A stretch of 64,000 nt of DNA, from positions 10,067,186 to 10,131,185 of the forward strand of contig CM072522.1 in NCBI GenBank assembly GCA_036898135.1, in the 5' to 3' direction. The DNA is from Oncomelania hupensis (taxonomy: Eukaryota > Mollusca > Gastropoda > Littorinimorpha > Pomatiopsidae). The translations under genes and the position numbers were made by a program. Positions 56,201-63,992 of this stretch are shown here, in pieces; the stretch's first letter is position 1; every line of letters starts with the position of its first letter. The notes below the pieces were generated by a model that worked only from the letters and a program-made list of their open reading frames with translations, was not told the origin of the DNA and did no database searches.

Positions 56201-59200
56201 TAGGCAAGTCTGGTATTGATGCCCCTGGCTTATGTTTGCAGGTCTAAGCAACATGGAGGTGTTAGTGAAAGACTTGAAGATGGTGGAGGGGGAGAGCCTC
56301 AAAGTTGCCATGTGCTCCATCACCATGCCTATGACTGTGAGTTGATCTGTTTGTTGGTCTGGTCTGTTTGTGGGTCTGTCTGTCTGGGGTGTCGGACAGC
56401 GCAGTGGTTGGAGCACTCGCTTCTGTGTCGCAAGTTAAGCACCGTCCAGTGCGGTTAGCACTTGGGTGGGTGACCGCAAAACGTGAAGCGACAAATAACA
56501 ACATCCCCCAGTTGACTCAACTGTGGCTGAGTACCTACTCTCTTAAGGGTGGGGAAGGTAAAGCAGTGAGGGAGAGAGATGGTCATCACGCTGGCCCAAG
56601 ATAAGTGTGATCTCCAACATCACACTCCCCTACGGCCACAAGGCTATGGGACTACCTTTACCTACCTTTACCTTTACCTGTCTGTCTGTCTCTTTGCAGG
56701 TTCATTTGTTTATCTGTGCGGAGCTGTCTATGAGTCTTTCTGTTGGTCTATTTGCTTGTCTGTTTGTTTTATCTATGTGTTGGTCTGTCCATTGCTAAGA
56801 GTAGCCCTATGCTCCATCACTATGCCAGCAAGTTGGCATGTCTGTGTGGTCTGTTGATCTGTCTATTGGTCCGTCTCTCTGCTGGTTCATTTGTTGATCT
56901 GTGTGTCAGTCTGTTGGTCTGTCTACTGGTTTTGGTGCGTATTTGTCTGCTGGTCTGTGTGTTTGTTGGTCTGTATTGGTTTGCCTGCCTTTTGGTTTGT
57001 CTCTTGGCCTGTGTGTTGTTCCATCTGTCACTAATTCTTTGCCATGCATTTAGTCGGATCTATTCCTTTGACAGCTAATTGGTGGCAGCTAGCTGATGAT
57101 AATAATAATGATAATAATAATAATGTCAGTGAATGAAGTGCATGATTTGCAGAATCTGTTGTTGAGGGATGGAATACTGGACAGCTTCCGGGCGTTTGCA
57201 GCTGAACGAAATGTGGAGGCCATGGTCATCATGACGGTTGATGTGGGCTCCGATGAAAATATTTGCCGTCAGCTGGCCATCTTCTCCCCTTCCAGAGTCT
57301 ACAGGCAACAGGTCAGGCGTGTGCACGGAAGAAAGATATACTGGATATATATAGCACAGTTACCAGAGGAAACAATTGCTTTAAAGTGCTTGCCACACTC
57401 GGGTTTACCTTGCAACCTTAGGTCTCAGTGCCTACTTGTAGACTTGGATCTAAGTGCTCATGAAACTCAGGATTAACTTGCTCACTTAATTCTCAGTGCT
57501 CGCCAAACTCAGGATTACCTTGCAAACTTATATGTCAGTGCTCGTTAAATTCATGATTACCTTGCAAACTTAGGTCTCAGTGCTAACTTGTAGACACAGA
57601 TCTATCCTATCCTATCCTATCCAATCCCGTAACTCGAAGGTCGTTGGGGCACAACATATGGATCGTTTAACCAGCGTACTCCATCTTTCTCTGTCCTCAG
57701 CAACCCTCATGGCTTCGCTCAGTGTCAAGCCAGTCCATTCTCAAATGTTGTCCTCCCACCTCTTTTTCTGTATCCCTCTTCTTCAGCCTCCTTACACCGT
57801 GCCTTGCAGGATGGTCTTTTCAAGGCCTGATGCTCTAGTGATGTGGCCATACCATCAGAATTTCCGTTTCTTCACCACTGTGAGCAGGTCATCATGTTGT
57901 CCAATGGCTTGTGTGATGGTCTGTCGGACTTCGTCATTGGTGATGTGCTGAGTATAGGAAATTCCCAGAAGTCTTCTGTAGCACCTCATGTCCATGCTTT
58001 GTACTCTTCGTTGGAGATCTGCTGTGAGGGTCCATGTTTTACAAGCATATTAGAAAATGAATATGACAAGGGAGCGCAGCAGCCTTACCTTGGAATGTAG
58101 ACTGATGGTCCTGTCTTTTTCTGTCTTGTCAGGGCAGCAGTTGTTTGTATGATCCTAGAGAGTAAAGATGCTCTGCATCTCGATTTCCCTCCAGAGATTT
58201 TCCAGTTAGTTTGTGCCCTACTCTGACCTACGTTGTATGACTGGATCTTATTGTAAATGACTGTGGCAGACAGACTGGTTTAACCATATCAACAACAAAT
58301 TATTTCAAATTCTTCCAGATTTGTCAGCTTCTTTGCCTAACTTTGCATCCACTCGCAAAGAAGAAACGGTTTTGTCTCACCTTCATATTGGGCATACTTA
58401 TATAACCCACAGTTTTCTGTTAAAAGGAGAAGAACCACCATGGTGCTTTGCATGTGATAAATCCTTTTCTGTTTGCCATTTCATGTCTGAATGTGCTGAC
58501 CTGCTTGATAAAAGAGAAACATATTTTGGTTCAATACCTTTCAAATAGATTTTTAAAGTATGCAATGGTCAACACTTGTTTCAATTTTTACATGATGTTG
58601 GTTTGTTTTATCGCATATAAACCATATCGTTTTGTTTTGGATTTTATTGGTAAGACCGAATTTAGTGATTTGATTGAGGAAAGAGAACGTATTTTTAACA
58701 TATCAGTTTTAAAGAAGACTTTTCAAGAGGTGTCAGGTGAAAGTTTGTTTGAGTATTTAAGAGTAACAGGTCTATTTTTTAAGATTTGAACCACTTTATA
58801 ACATTTTAAGATAACGTCTCTCTGGTCCTGATTTGGCTCGGAAGAGTCCGCTGGACCTAAAGCAATAATCATGTAATGTAATGTAATGATCCTGGAGAGG
58901 ATTTTCTGTTGGGACCCATTGTACTTGAATCTAAGTGCTGGCCAAACTCGGATTAACTTGCACACTTAGATCTCAGTGCTAACTTGTAGACTTAGATCTA
59001 AGTGCTCGCCAAACTCGGGATTACCTTGCAAACTTAGATCTCAGTGCTAACATGTAGACTTAGATCTAAGTGCTCGCCAAACTCAGGATTAACTTGCACA
59101 CTTGAATCTCAATGCTCGCCAACAGACCTGACTACTGTACGAAATATTCGTACAATCTTACGAAAATTTGAAGCTTTGTACGGTTGTACGCATTTTTTTC

Positions 59201-62200
59201 CATTTATACGAAAAATCACAGTTCGTTTATATGTGTATACTCGCGGAGCGATCGGCAGCGGCCGGTAATGACGTGGTCTGATCAGAGGCTGCCATGTGGA
59301 AATCTATTTTTAGCAAACGTGCGAGATTCTCGCACACGTGATCGTGATTTCCTGCTGTTTCCGGCGGTGTTTTCACGGCATTTTTTAGAGTGTGTAGAAC
59401 GCACACAGTGAATTTTCAAAGTTTGATTAAAGTTTGATGTTTGAGAGGCGGAGAATTATGGCGTCAGATTCTTGCAGAATCTGATGAAGAAAATGACCCA
59501 TTTGAAGGATTTTAGGAGGCTGATTTGGTACAGGTTATTGATGGAGAGGAAAGTGATTTGGACTTTCACTTTGACGATATTTGTCTGTCGGATTTGAATA
59601 ACAAAAACGATGAAAAATCGGTGCTTTATTACTTGAGTCAGTGATCGTATTGCTGCATGTTGTGCAGTATGCAATGTTGACATTCAGATTTTTTTTTCAA
59701 GTTGCAACACATTGTAAAAATGTATGTGTAACATTTCATTTTGAAGAAAAATATGTGGTTGATTTATTAATAATGATAAGTGGAACATAATTTTGGGTGG
59801 TGCATTTTAAATTAATTTTTGTATGTGCATGGTGTAGCATTTTGATGGAGTTACTTGCTTTGACCTAGGAAATAGAAGCAGATAAGGCTTAGGCTCCTGT
59901 GGAGGTTAGATGGTTAAAAAAATTAATTAAAAAAAGAATAACATTTGATGTTTTTGTATATTATTAAGCTACATGAAAGCAGTACATTGGAAGAAAATGG
60001 CGTGGATTTTGACGCGAGCGTAATTGTAACCAAATTTTTTAGATTGTACTCATTTTTTGCTCTCATTGTAACCAAAAAAATTTTTGGGGGTAGGCAGGTC
60101 TGCGCCAAGCTCAGGATTACTTTGTAAACTTAAATCTAAGTGCACTCCAAACTCAGGATTAACGTGCACACTTGGATCTCAGTGCTCGTCAAACTCAGGA
60201 TTAACTTGCGGATTTCAATCTCAGTGCTAGCCAAACTCATGATTAACTTGCACACTTAGATCTCAGCGCTCTGCAAGCTGAGGATTAACTTGCAGACTTA
60301 GATCTCAGGGCTTTCCAAGCCCAGGATTGACTTGCAAACTTAAATCTAAAGATAATATACTAAACAGTGTGAATTAATAATAATAATAATTTATTTTGTG
60401 AATACGAATTTAAAACTTGCAAGTCTGCTCTCACATGTTTACACACCAGCAGACACTCGCAAGTTTGCAACCTAGTCCTGAGTTGAAGAAAAAGGCACAT
60501 GTATGGCATACAATATTATCATGTATACTAATGATACTTATAGTAATAACAATAACAAATGTCAGATGCCGCAGTGATGGACTGTTTCAGAAACAATAGT
60601 TCTCTGGCTTACCCTTTGGGAACTAATAATAATTACAATAATATTAATAATATTATGATTGTTATTATTGCTGTTGTGGTTATCATTGCGCCAACTTGCA
60701 TTGAGTCCACCCGATCACCCCAGCAGTTTGGTTTTTAAGTTTCTTTTATTCTGTCACATGCCAGTTTGAGAGAATAACAGGGTTCTTTAACATCCAGTAT
60801 GACAACACTGGACCATGGTAAAGAGAGTCATTACAGAAAGTGTGATTGTTAGAGAAGAAAAGAAGGGAAAATTTTTTTTATTCTTTTTTTTTTTGGTGGT
60901 CAAATAACATTTTTTAAAAATTGAATCAATTTATTGTATTTTTTTTTTTTTTTTTTTTGGCAGATGGCAGACGTTTTAAGCACCACGCAGTCGCCCAACC
61001 TGGGATTATCCCCCTTGCCTTGCCAGTACGAGGAGTTGCTTCCCTTTGAGCAGGCCAACGTGACGGCGTCTCGCAAGCAAGTGCTGCCGATTGTGAAGGG
61101 GTTTTTGGCAGGAGAGACCACGCCAGATGAGAACCAGCTGGACTCGAACCTGCATTGTTCCGAGCCTGAAGGGTTCACCTCTCTTACCATCGTGAAGGGA
61201 GGCCGACAGGTAGGCAGTAGGTGGGGGAGAAGTAGTGGTGGAGGGGTTCAACAAAGGAAAAAAGGAAGGGGATGTGGTTGGGGTTGTTGGTCTACTATTG
61301 GCATGCGAGGCCATGAGCTTGTGGACCAAGATGGCTGAGGATGCCACACACCAAGACCTATCATGGATTGTTACGCCTTGCACACACTTGAACATCAAGT
61401 CTAGTCCTATGTCGAAGACCTTTGAACAGAGCTCCCTAACGGTCAATAAACTTTTAAGTGTGTGTTTTTTTTTTTTTTTTTGGAGGGGGGGGGGGGGGGT
61501 TGGGTCCCAGAGGTCATCACATGGTTACACTAGCAGTTATACCCTTGTTCAGTGTCATCCAATCCAGCTGTCGCATAATACAACAGGCACAGAACCAGTT
61601 GCAACACACACAGCCACAACAAAGTTGTGTGTGTGCACCTGTATAAGTATTTGAAGGAAGATGAGTCGCTTCACTGCTTATCTTTAGAATGCTCGGATAT
61701 GACGTTTAGATTGAAAGTTCTCAAATGTCAAACACGCAAAAAGTGTATGACTACATAAGCAAATAATCACCTCTTAGTGTCAATTAGAAGTTGTTGTTTT
61801 TTAATGTGTGTTTTGCTCTAGAGGCACTTTAATAAGCATCACTGCTGGCCTGAGCCTGCAGGGCCAGACTGTTGTGAAAACCACTAGTTGTACAAAATCT
61901 GCTCTTGCCTAGCTCAGTGCAGGCTTATTGATATGAAATTTGGCATACTTATAGAAAACTAATTTCTTTACAAAACTATATAAATTTTATGTTTGTTTAA
62001 TAATAAAAACTGAAAAAATTCCTAAATGAAAGCCTCTTTACCATTTTTTTTCTTGAATTTTCACAATAACATTGAATAAAAGCATTTATGTACGTTTTTT
62101 GAGCTATTTAGGTAAACATTAAAGTATTTAGGTATTTCTTTTGGTAAATTTCCACAAAATATTATAGCAGCTCAACACAAAAATAGCAGAGAGAGAGAAA

Positions 62201-63992
62201 GATCTTGATAGTCCTCGATTTTTCGTCATTTAAAAATCAAATTGCACGCCAAATTCGCATCAGAACAAGAATATTCGACCTGGCGGAAGTGACCGTATGT
62301 TTTATTAACATGGGAAATAACCGTGCTTTCAATATATTTTTGCAATGCGGAGTTTTCTCGCTTGGACCGTATGCAAGTGTGGGATACTGGAATTCCTGCC
62401 TCCCGACAGGTAGAGATGCATGGCGGCTACTGGAAAACTTGCTTCCCGGCGCGGAAGAGTTAAAGCTGTACTCAATGTCTGTCATTTCCAAAAAACATTA
62501 ATCTGGATTGAATGTTGATCTTGGTGCTGTATTTATGTTTATTAAATGTTATCGCTTGCTGTTTTTTCAGGACACATTTGAAAGGGATATCACTTCGGAG
62601 GAGCTGGCGAGCCGAGAAATGTCTACAGAGGTGGACGCTGACTCCCCTTACATGGATGATTCGACAAACCTGCTTTCTCTGCCTGGTATGAGTCAGACCA
62701 ACACAAGTTTATAATAATAATCATAATAATAATCTTAATCTTGACTCACATGTGGGCAGCCGTGTTGAGTCTTTGTATACAAGCTGAAATTTGATTGCTT
62801 TAAAAAAAATTCGTAAACTTTTTTTTTCATTAACATTTTTTTATTTTTATTTTTATTTATTTTTTTTTTCAGTGTGTGATACATGACCAGCTATATGACA
62901 ACAATATGTGATATGTGAGTTTGACATTGATGTGTGATATGTTACCGTAGTGTGTAATATGTCAGTGTCACATCAGTATGTGATAATTATGTGGGTGTAA
63001 TGTGTGTTATGTGATACATCAGTGTGGCATCAATATGTGCTGTGTGTTACACAGGCGCGGTGAGGAAAACCGGCAGAGTGTTCGACCCACTCAGCTCTGT
63101 TCACAGCAGCGACGGTCTCCCTTCCCCCACTGGTGGCACCAGCGAGGATGCCAACGCGGAGGATGACGGCATCTTCACTGACAATGTGGAAGCGGAGGAG
63201 GGCGGGGACGACTTTTTCAGTCGCAAGATCGACGAAGACCTCAACAGCAACGACATTTCCCCAAGTCAGGAATCGGCAGATGAGGGTGCTAGGTCCCCAA
63301 CTGCTTCAGGAAGTGCACAGGAGGCAACAGATAATGCAAGGGAGGCAACAGATGATAGTGCAAGGGAGGCAAGTTCGTCTGTCAGTGATCAGCTTGAAGG
63401 GGACAGGACTTTTCGCGAAGGGCTGGAACTCTCTTTCTCTCAGGTAACGAACACAAAAGGAAGTCGGGCGGGAGCGGAAGGGGACCCCGAAGCTTGGCAA
63501 AGGGGCATTGCAGATGGAGGGGGCGAAGAGGAGAGACAGGAGGGCTCTGTGGGCCAGGAGGGAGAAGAGATGAAAGACATTACAAACGAACAGCCAGCCC
63601 AGCCCAGCAGCCCCGGGCTGGACGCTCAGGGTAGCATTGAGGGTTCGAGCGCTGCATCGCTGGGCGAGTTTGGCACCAGCCCACCCCCTGTCCAGACATC
63701 TTCGCAGGCCGACTTCTCCGCGGTCAGCTCCTCCTCCTCTTCCTACGTCAAGGAGCTTGACCGCAGCTTCAACCACAGTAGGGACAGCAATCTTACGGAC
63801 TCTGTGGAGGACTTCCTGGAGATGGCGTCCCCGCACGACCTGCTTTTCCCTGTCATGGACTCACCGCTAGACCTCTCGGCAGCCCCATCAGGTCAGGGGT
63901 CGGGCCAGACATCGGGTCAAGGGTCAACTGCCCCTAGCTACCCCGTGACCCCGCCTAACAGCTACATGGAAGGAGGGACAGCGAACAAGGAG
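39560..63992 (+). CDS. PRUNE1: Prune-family DHH/DHHA2 phosphoesterase with long acidic extension; first 752 codons in ten exons
   Basis: Exons 39560-39601, 42338-42442, 43153-43439, 51616-51725, 51941-52099, 56242-56336, 57153-57311, 60964-61209, 62571-62685 and 63055-63992 join in phase to 752 codons and the gene continues past the edge. Prune proteins are DHH-superfamily phosphoesterases acting on short polyphosphates and cyclic nucleotides. Metal-site residues are present: GNESCDLDS (D33), LVDHHVLS (D114-H116) and D187. Offsets to human D106 and D179 are both 8, from memory. DHHA2-like sequence (QLAIFSP) follows at about 235-320. Residues 320-752 are mostly acidic, Ser/Gln/Gly-rich and probably disordered, and include VTPPNSYMEGG. 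Human PRUNE1 is about 450 residues, so this is a long form like PRUNE2. Any C-terminal BCH/CRAL-TRIO domain would lie outside the window. Confidence 0.93.
40259..40813 (-). mobile_element. TIR element E5 (CAGTGTTCCC ends), 5-bp duplication
   Basis: Ends CAGTGTTCCC and GGGAACACTG, flanked by AGTCA at 40254-40258 and 40814-40818. Shares most of its length with E7 in inverted orientation, including gagtccttgggactcccagg. Minus-strand ORF remnant KNDAEKFARVRPVDAHIFFE; no catalytic motif. Confidence 0.82.
41094..42079 (+). mobile_element. TIR element E6 with lysine-rich start and acidic end ORFs, 5-bp duplication
   Basis: Left CAGGGCTGAGCTTTAACG and right tgctaaatctcagccctg, flanked by TATTA at 41089-41093 and 42080-42084. 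From 41541 a frame reads MWPILSGVSEPPAKKKKSEE, close to the E3 ORF start, and a later frame ends SSFKFWNIEEEDFDDE and stops at 41871. It looks like the first and last parts of a transposase gene joined by internal deletion. It lies in prune intron 1. Confidence 0.82.
42338..42442 (+). CDS. PRUNE1: Prune exon 2: DHH motif I (GNESCDLDS)
   Basis: Encodes 35 residues, EKLWDFPAVHIVMGNE, SCDLDSAVSTITYAYYLHE. This is the first metal-binding motif of the DHH fold. Acceptor ttattgtttcag, donor gtaggg, phase 0 on both sides. Confidence 0.95.
42485..43050 (+). repeat. Dispersed repeat S, longest copy
   Basis: Contains aactgctgaaggtgctggtc, catctaggacatgagggtca and gtgaaggaatgcgtgcgtgc, which recur in order at 29565-30250. 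It fills most of prune intron 2. Family not recognised. Confidence 0.6.
43086..43140. repeat. ATG and TTG trinucleotide runs
   Basis: (gat)n followed by (ttg)n immediately before the prune exon 3 acceptor. Confidence 0.85.
43153..43439 (+). CDS. PRUNE1: Prune exon 3: DHH core (LVDHHVLS)
   Basis: Encodes about 95 residues: LPLLNVPRDQFSLHTEVVF, HHLLFANDLDL, ITLVDHHVLS and VIDHHPTAG. The DHH at D114-H116 is the signature motif. A second DHH occurs in VIDHHP, where the human paralogue has DHR. Acceptor gcttgtgcag; the donor reads AA|gtgagt, phase 2. Confidence 0.95.
43541..44110 (-). mobile_element. LINE-family 3' copy L-b with GATT tail
   Basis: Minus-oriented copy of the same family as 10972-11572; the 3' tail is tcaatcaatcaatc (plus strand gattgattgattg, 43541-43558). 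It carries ttgctttaggtccagcgg and cttccgagccaaatcagg. No RT coding left. Confidence 0.8.
44111..46372. other. Prune intron 3, no gene; GT-rich minisatellite at 45570-45890
   Basis: A diverged tandem repeat of about 70-100 bp units rich in tgtgtgtg and built around gatacttgtgtgtgtg lies at 45570-45890. The remainder is AT-rich without recognised features. Confidence 0.65.
46373..47765 (+). repeat. Dispersed repeat R, copy 1, interrupted by E7
   Basis: Starts with the short hairpin gactcacatgcatagcagtg/tgagtc, then shares with 52252-53570 the strings gtggctaagtactcagaacc-type, taagatggtgtatacccatg and multiple caaggtcaaggtca words. E7 (46709-47175) inserted inside it. Confidence 0.75.
46709..47175 (+). 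mobile_element. TIR element E7 (CAGTGTTCCC ends), 6-bp duplication
   Basis: Ends CAGTGTTCCC and GGGAACACTG, flanked by TTAAAA at 46703-46708 and 47176-47181. It is an inverted, shorter sibling of E5 (shared gcacagtagtgcgtcaatta and aaggactctcattttt-type ends). Confidence 0.85.
47766..51615. other. Prune intron 3, no gene recognised
   Basis: Contains (ATT)n at 49090-49130, (ATC)n at 49784-49850 (about 22 units), (CT)n at 50172-50238 and a mixed aat tract at 50960-51045. Apart from the 30-bp minisatellite I see no element boundaries. Confidence 0.6.
48040..48280. repeat. Minisatellite of about 30 bp units
   Basis: Units based on ttaggatttgcatagatgtg and tacttatgg repeat about six times with drift. 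Confidence 0.85.
51616..51725 (+). CDS. PRUNE1: Prune exon 4: ELVGSCATLV segment
   Basis: Encodes CESTIELVGSCATLVAEALL and FSLDAVTATLLYG, matching the conserved helix after the DHH motif in prune proteins. Acceptor gtgtggcag, donor gtaagt. Separated from exon 3 by an 8.2-kb repeat-filled intron. Confidence 0.93.
51941..52099 (+). CDS. PRUNE1: Prune exon 5: end of DHH domain (GAIVTDTINF)
   Basis: Encodes GAIVTDTINFLPAAGKTTQK, DLDLAKELEEVIG and FDRDSIFEEIKQAKFDLSG. The Asp of VTDT aligns with the final metal ligand of the DHH site. The second half enters the linker to DHHA2. Acceptor ctgcatgcag, donor gtaatg. Confidence 0.95.
52252..53570 (+). repeat. Dispersed repeat R, copy 2, interrupted by a tRNA-derived SINE
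   Basis: Begins with the hairpin gactcgcacgcatagcaatg/tgagtc and a poly-C tract, then aagatggtgtatacccatga, caaggtcaaggtcgcagggt and gtcaaggtcatcccaaggtc, parallel to copy 1. The continuation after the SINE matches copy 1 at 47523 onward (tatgcaacaac...gatcagaca). Confidence 0.75.
52957..53285 (-). mobile_element. tRNA(Leu)-derived SINE on minus strand
   Basis: The reverse complement of 53175-53275 begins with gtggccgagtggtctaaggc (A box of tRNA-Leu type) and has gtaggatcgatcca (B box) about 60 bases later, then a non-tRNA body. The intact repeat R copy 1 has no such insert at this point. Boundaries are approximate. Confidence 0.7.
53590..53798. repeat. ATT/GTT-rich tract
   Basis: Interrupted ttatta and gttgtt runs directly before the TTAA target of the piggyBac-like element. 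Confidence 0.85.
53799..54675 (-). mobile_element. piggyBac-like non-autonomous element, TTAA duplication
   Basis: Ends CCCCTTAACTGCC and GGCGGTTAAGGGG (12 of 13 bases inverted) between TTAA at 53795-53798 and 54676-54679. Minus-strand remnant near 54400-54290 reads EVLNDQDSDDEDLITQ, an acidic stretch like piggyBac N-termini. No catalytic domain. Confidence 0.82.
54775..54940. repeat. Inverted duplication: hairpin with arms of about 75 bp and an 11-base loop
   Basis: Left arm 54777-54851 and right arm 54863-54939 are reverse complements with a handful of mismatches; the loop is accaatgtggc. The left arm is host flank plus the left end of E11; the right arm is the 5' extension of a LINE insertion. 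Confidence 0.9.
54798..56212 (+). mobile_element. TIR element E11 with lysine-rich ORF, 6-bp duplication, interrupted by a LINE copy
   Basis: Ends CAGACTTGCCTACC and GGTAGGCAAGTCTG, flanked by GTATTG at 54792-54797 and 56213-56218. An ORF from 55602 reads MKRSCDASRSPDQNKDEPKD, KVTSKKVALPDYISERAKIC. A LINE copy sits at about 54863-55501, leaving a net length near 0.76 kb. The right end is 29 bases from prune exon 6. End sequences resemble E1 and E8. Confidence 0.82.
54863..55501 (+). mobile_element. LINE-family 3' copy L-c with inverted flank at its 5' end
   Basis: From about 54943 it matches L-a and L-b (ggaaatttagtgctttaaat ... ggtcctgattcagctctttg). A target duplication cttaccaatgtgg flanks it (54850-54862 and 55502-55514). 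Its first 77 bases are an inverted copy of the upstream flank. Confidence 0.78.
56242..56336 (+). CDS. PRUNE1: Prune exon 6: start of DHHA2 domain
   Basis: Encodes GLSNMEVLVKDLKMVEG and ESLKVAMCSITMPMT, aligning with the human segment that begins GLTTEQML. Acceptor tatgtttgcag, donor gtgagt. The end of a transposon copy (56212) lies only 29 bases upstream of the exon, so branch point and tract must fit in that gap or use transposon sequence. Confidence 0.9.
56387..56677 (+). mobile_element. Chimeric tRNA-like/5S rRNA SINE, full copy
   Basis: The head gcgcagtggttggagcactc resembles a tRNA A-box region. It is followed by 5S-like aagttaagcaccgtccagtg and cggttagcacttgggtgggt, a body shared with 19336-19607, and a (tttacc)n tail. 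Flanked by ctgtctgtctg on both sides, but that word is part of a local simple repeat. Confidence 0.8.
56678..57010. repeat. Diverged CTGT-rich tandem tract
   Basis: Imperfect ggtctgtctgttggtctgt-type units throughout prune intron 6 after the SINE. Confidence 0.7.
57153..57311 (+). CDS. PRUNE1: Prune exon 7: DHHA2 core
   Basis: Encodes 53 residues: NLLLRDGILDSFRAFAAERN, EAMVIMTVDVGSDENICRQL, AIFSPSRVYRQQ. This matches the DHHA2 strand-helix unit of prune proteins. Acceptor gatttgcag, donor gtcagg (imperfect), phase 0 both sides. Confidence 0.92.
57600..58921 (-). mobile_element. RTE-like retrotransposon 3' part (copy 9), split by a LINE copy
   Basis: The ATAGG tail in reverse (tatcctatcctatcctatcc) starts at 57602. 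Sequence then parallels copies 4, 7 and 8 up to 58162 and resumes at 58887-58921 (gatcctggagaggattttct). Confidence 0.85.
58163..58886 (+). mobile_element. LINE-family copy L-e with protein-coding 3' end, 13-bp target duplication
   Basis: Degenerate plus-strand frame reads LSHLHIGHTYITHSFLLKGE, EPPWCFACDKSFSVCHFMSE and VSGESLFEYLRVTGLFFKI, the typical C-terminus of a LINE polyprotein with zinc-knuckle-like cysteines. The 3' UTR then matches L-a to L-d and the tail is atgtaatgtaatg. Flanked by tgatcctagagag (58150-58162) and tgatcctggagag (58887-58899). Confidence 0.85.
59123..60102 (+). mobile_element. TIR element E8 (CAGACCTG ends), 6-bp duplication
   Basis: Ends CAGACCTGACTAC and GTAGGCAGGTCTG, flanked by CGCCAA at 59117-59122 and 60103-60108. 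A plus-strand frame starts MWKSIFSKRARF at 59293, and a later acidic stretch reads SDEENDPFEGF and EESDLDFHFDDI. Like E6 it looks like the two ends of a gene joined. Confidence 0.82.
60351..60963. other. Prune intron 7 end, no gene recognised
   Basis: AT-rich with short aat runs (60376-60392, 60625-60680) and a long T run before the exon 8 acceptor. Confidence 0.55.
60964..61209 (+). CDS. PRUNE1: Prune exon 8: end of DHHA2 and start of linker
   Basis: Encodes 82 residues, from MADVLSTTQSPNLGLSPLP through QANVTASRKQVLPIVKGFL to TIVKGGRQ. The SRKQVLPIVKGFL part aligns with the human SRKKLLPLLQEAL helix. The acceptor follows a run of over 20 T (60939-60958). Donor gtaggc, phase 0 both sides. 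Confidence 0.9.
61210..62570. other. Prune intron 8, no gene recognised
   Basis: A poly(T)-poly(G) run at 61462-61500. ORFs at 62205-62501 have no recognised motif. Confidence 0.5.
62571..62685 (+). CDS. PRUNE1: Prune exon 9: acidic linker
   Basis: Encodes DTFERDITSEELASREMST, EVDADSPYMDDSTNLLSLPG. It is acidic and Ser-rich, without a fold I recognise. Strong acceptor gttttttcag and donor gtatga. It is placed in this gene by phase and by the matching split Gly codon with exon 10. Confidence 0.8.
62686..63054. other. Prune intron 9: AT-rich and TGTGATATG tandem words
   Basis: Repeated gtgtgatatgt and catcagtatgtg words at 62873-63050 make an irregular tandem repeat before the exon 10 acceptor. 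Confidence 0.6.
63055..63992 (+). CDS. PRUNE1: Prune exon 10: long acidic low-complexity exon, ends at window edge
   Basis: One reading frame stays open for 312 codons from 63055 to a donor GAG|gtgagg at 63993. GC-rich third positions confirm coding. It is Glu/Asp/Ser-rich with a small internal tandem repeat (AREATDD-type, near 63314-63372), a GQGSGQTSGQGS run and VTPPNSYMEGG near the end, recalling the PTPMNSLVDE region of human PRUNE1. Around 63444 the exon contains a CAG|gtaacg that could act as an internal donor. Confidence 0.85.

Larger units (their letters stand above)
57360..60350. repeat. Minisatellite of about 42 bp in prune intron 7, split by three insertions
   Basis: Units with actcaggattaacttgcaca and cttagatctcagtgctcgcc occur at 57390-57600, 58922-59122 and 60103-60350. 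The gaps are an RTE copy (itself hit by a LINE copy) and TIR element E8, whose 6-bp duplication is unit sequence. Confidence 0.88.

Noticed and set aside
57126..57152. Starting prune exon 7 at the earlier AG (after aatgtcag)
   Set aside because: That start adds residues with no family match; the gatttgcag acceptor at 57152 fits phase and homology.
61235..61654. 139-codon ORF reading on from prune exon 8
   Set aside because: It is in a different frame from the exon, runs through a good donor at 61210 and a poly(T)/poly(G) tract, and has no motif.
63133..63836. ORFs in other frames over the last prune exon (104 codons plus strand, 176 codons minus strand)
   Set aside because: They are shadows of the GC-rich open frame that joins in phase to the preceding prune exon.
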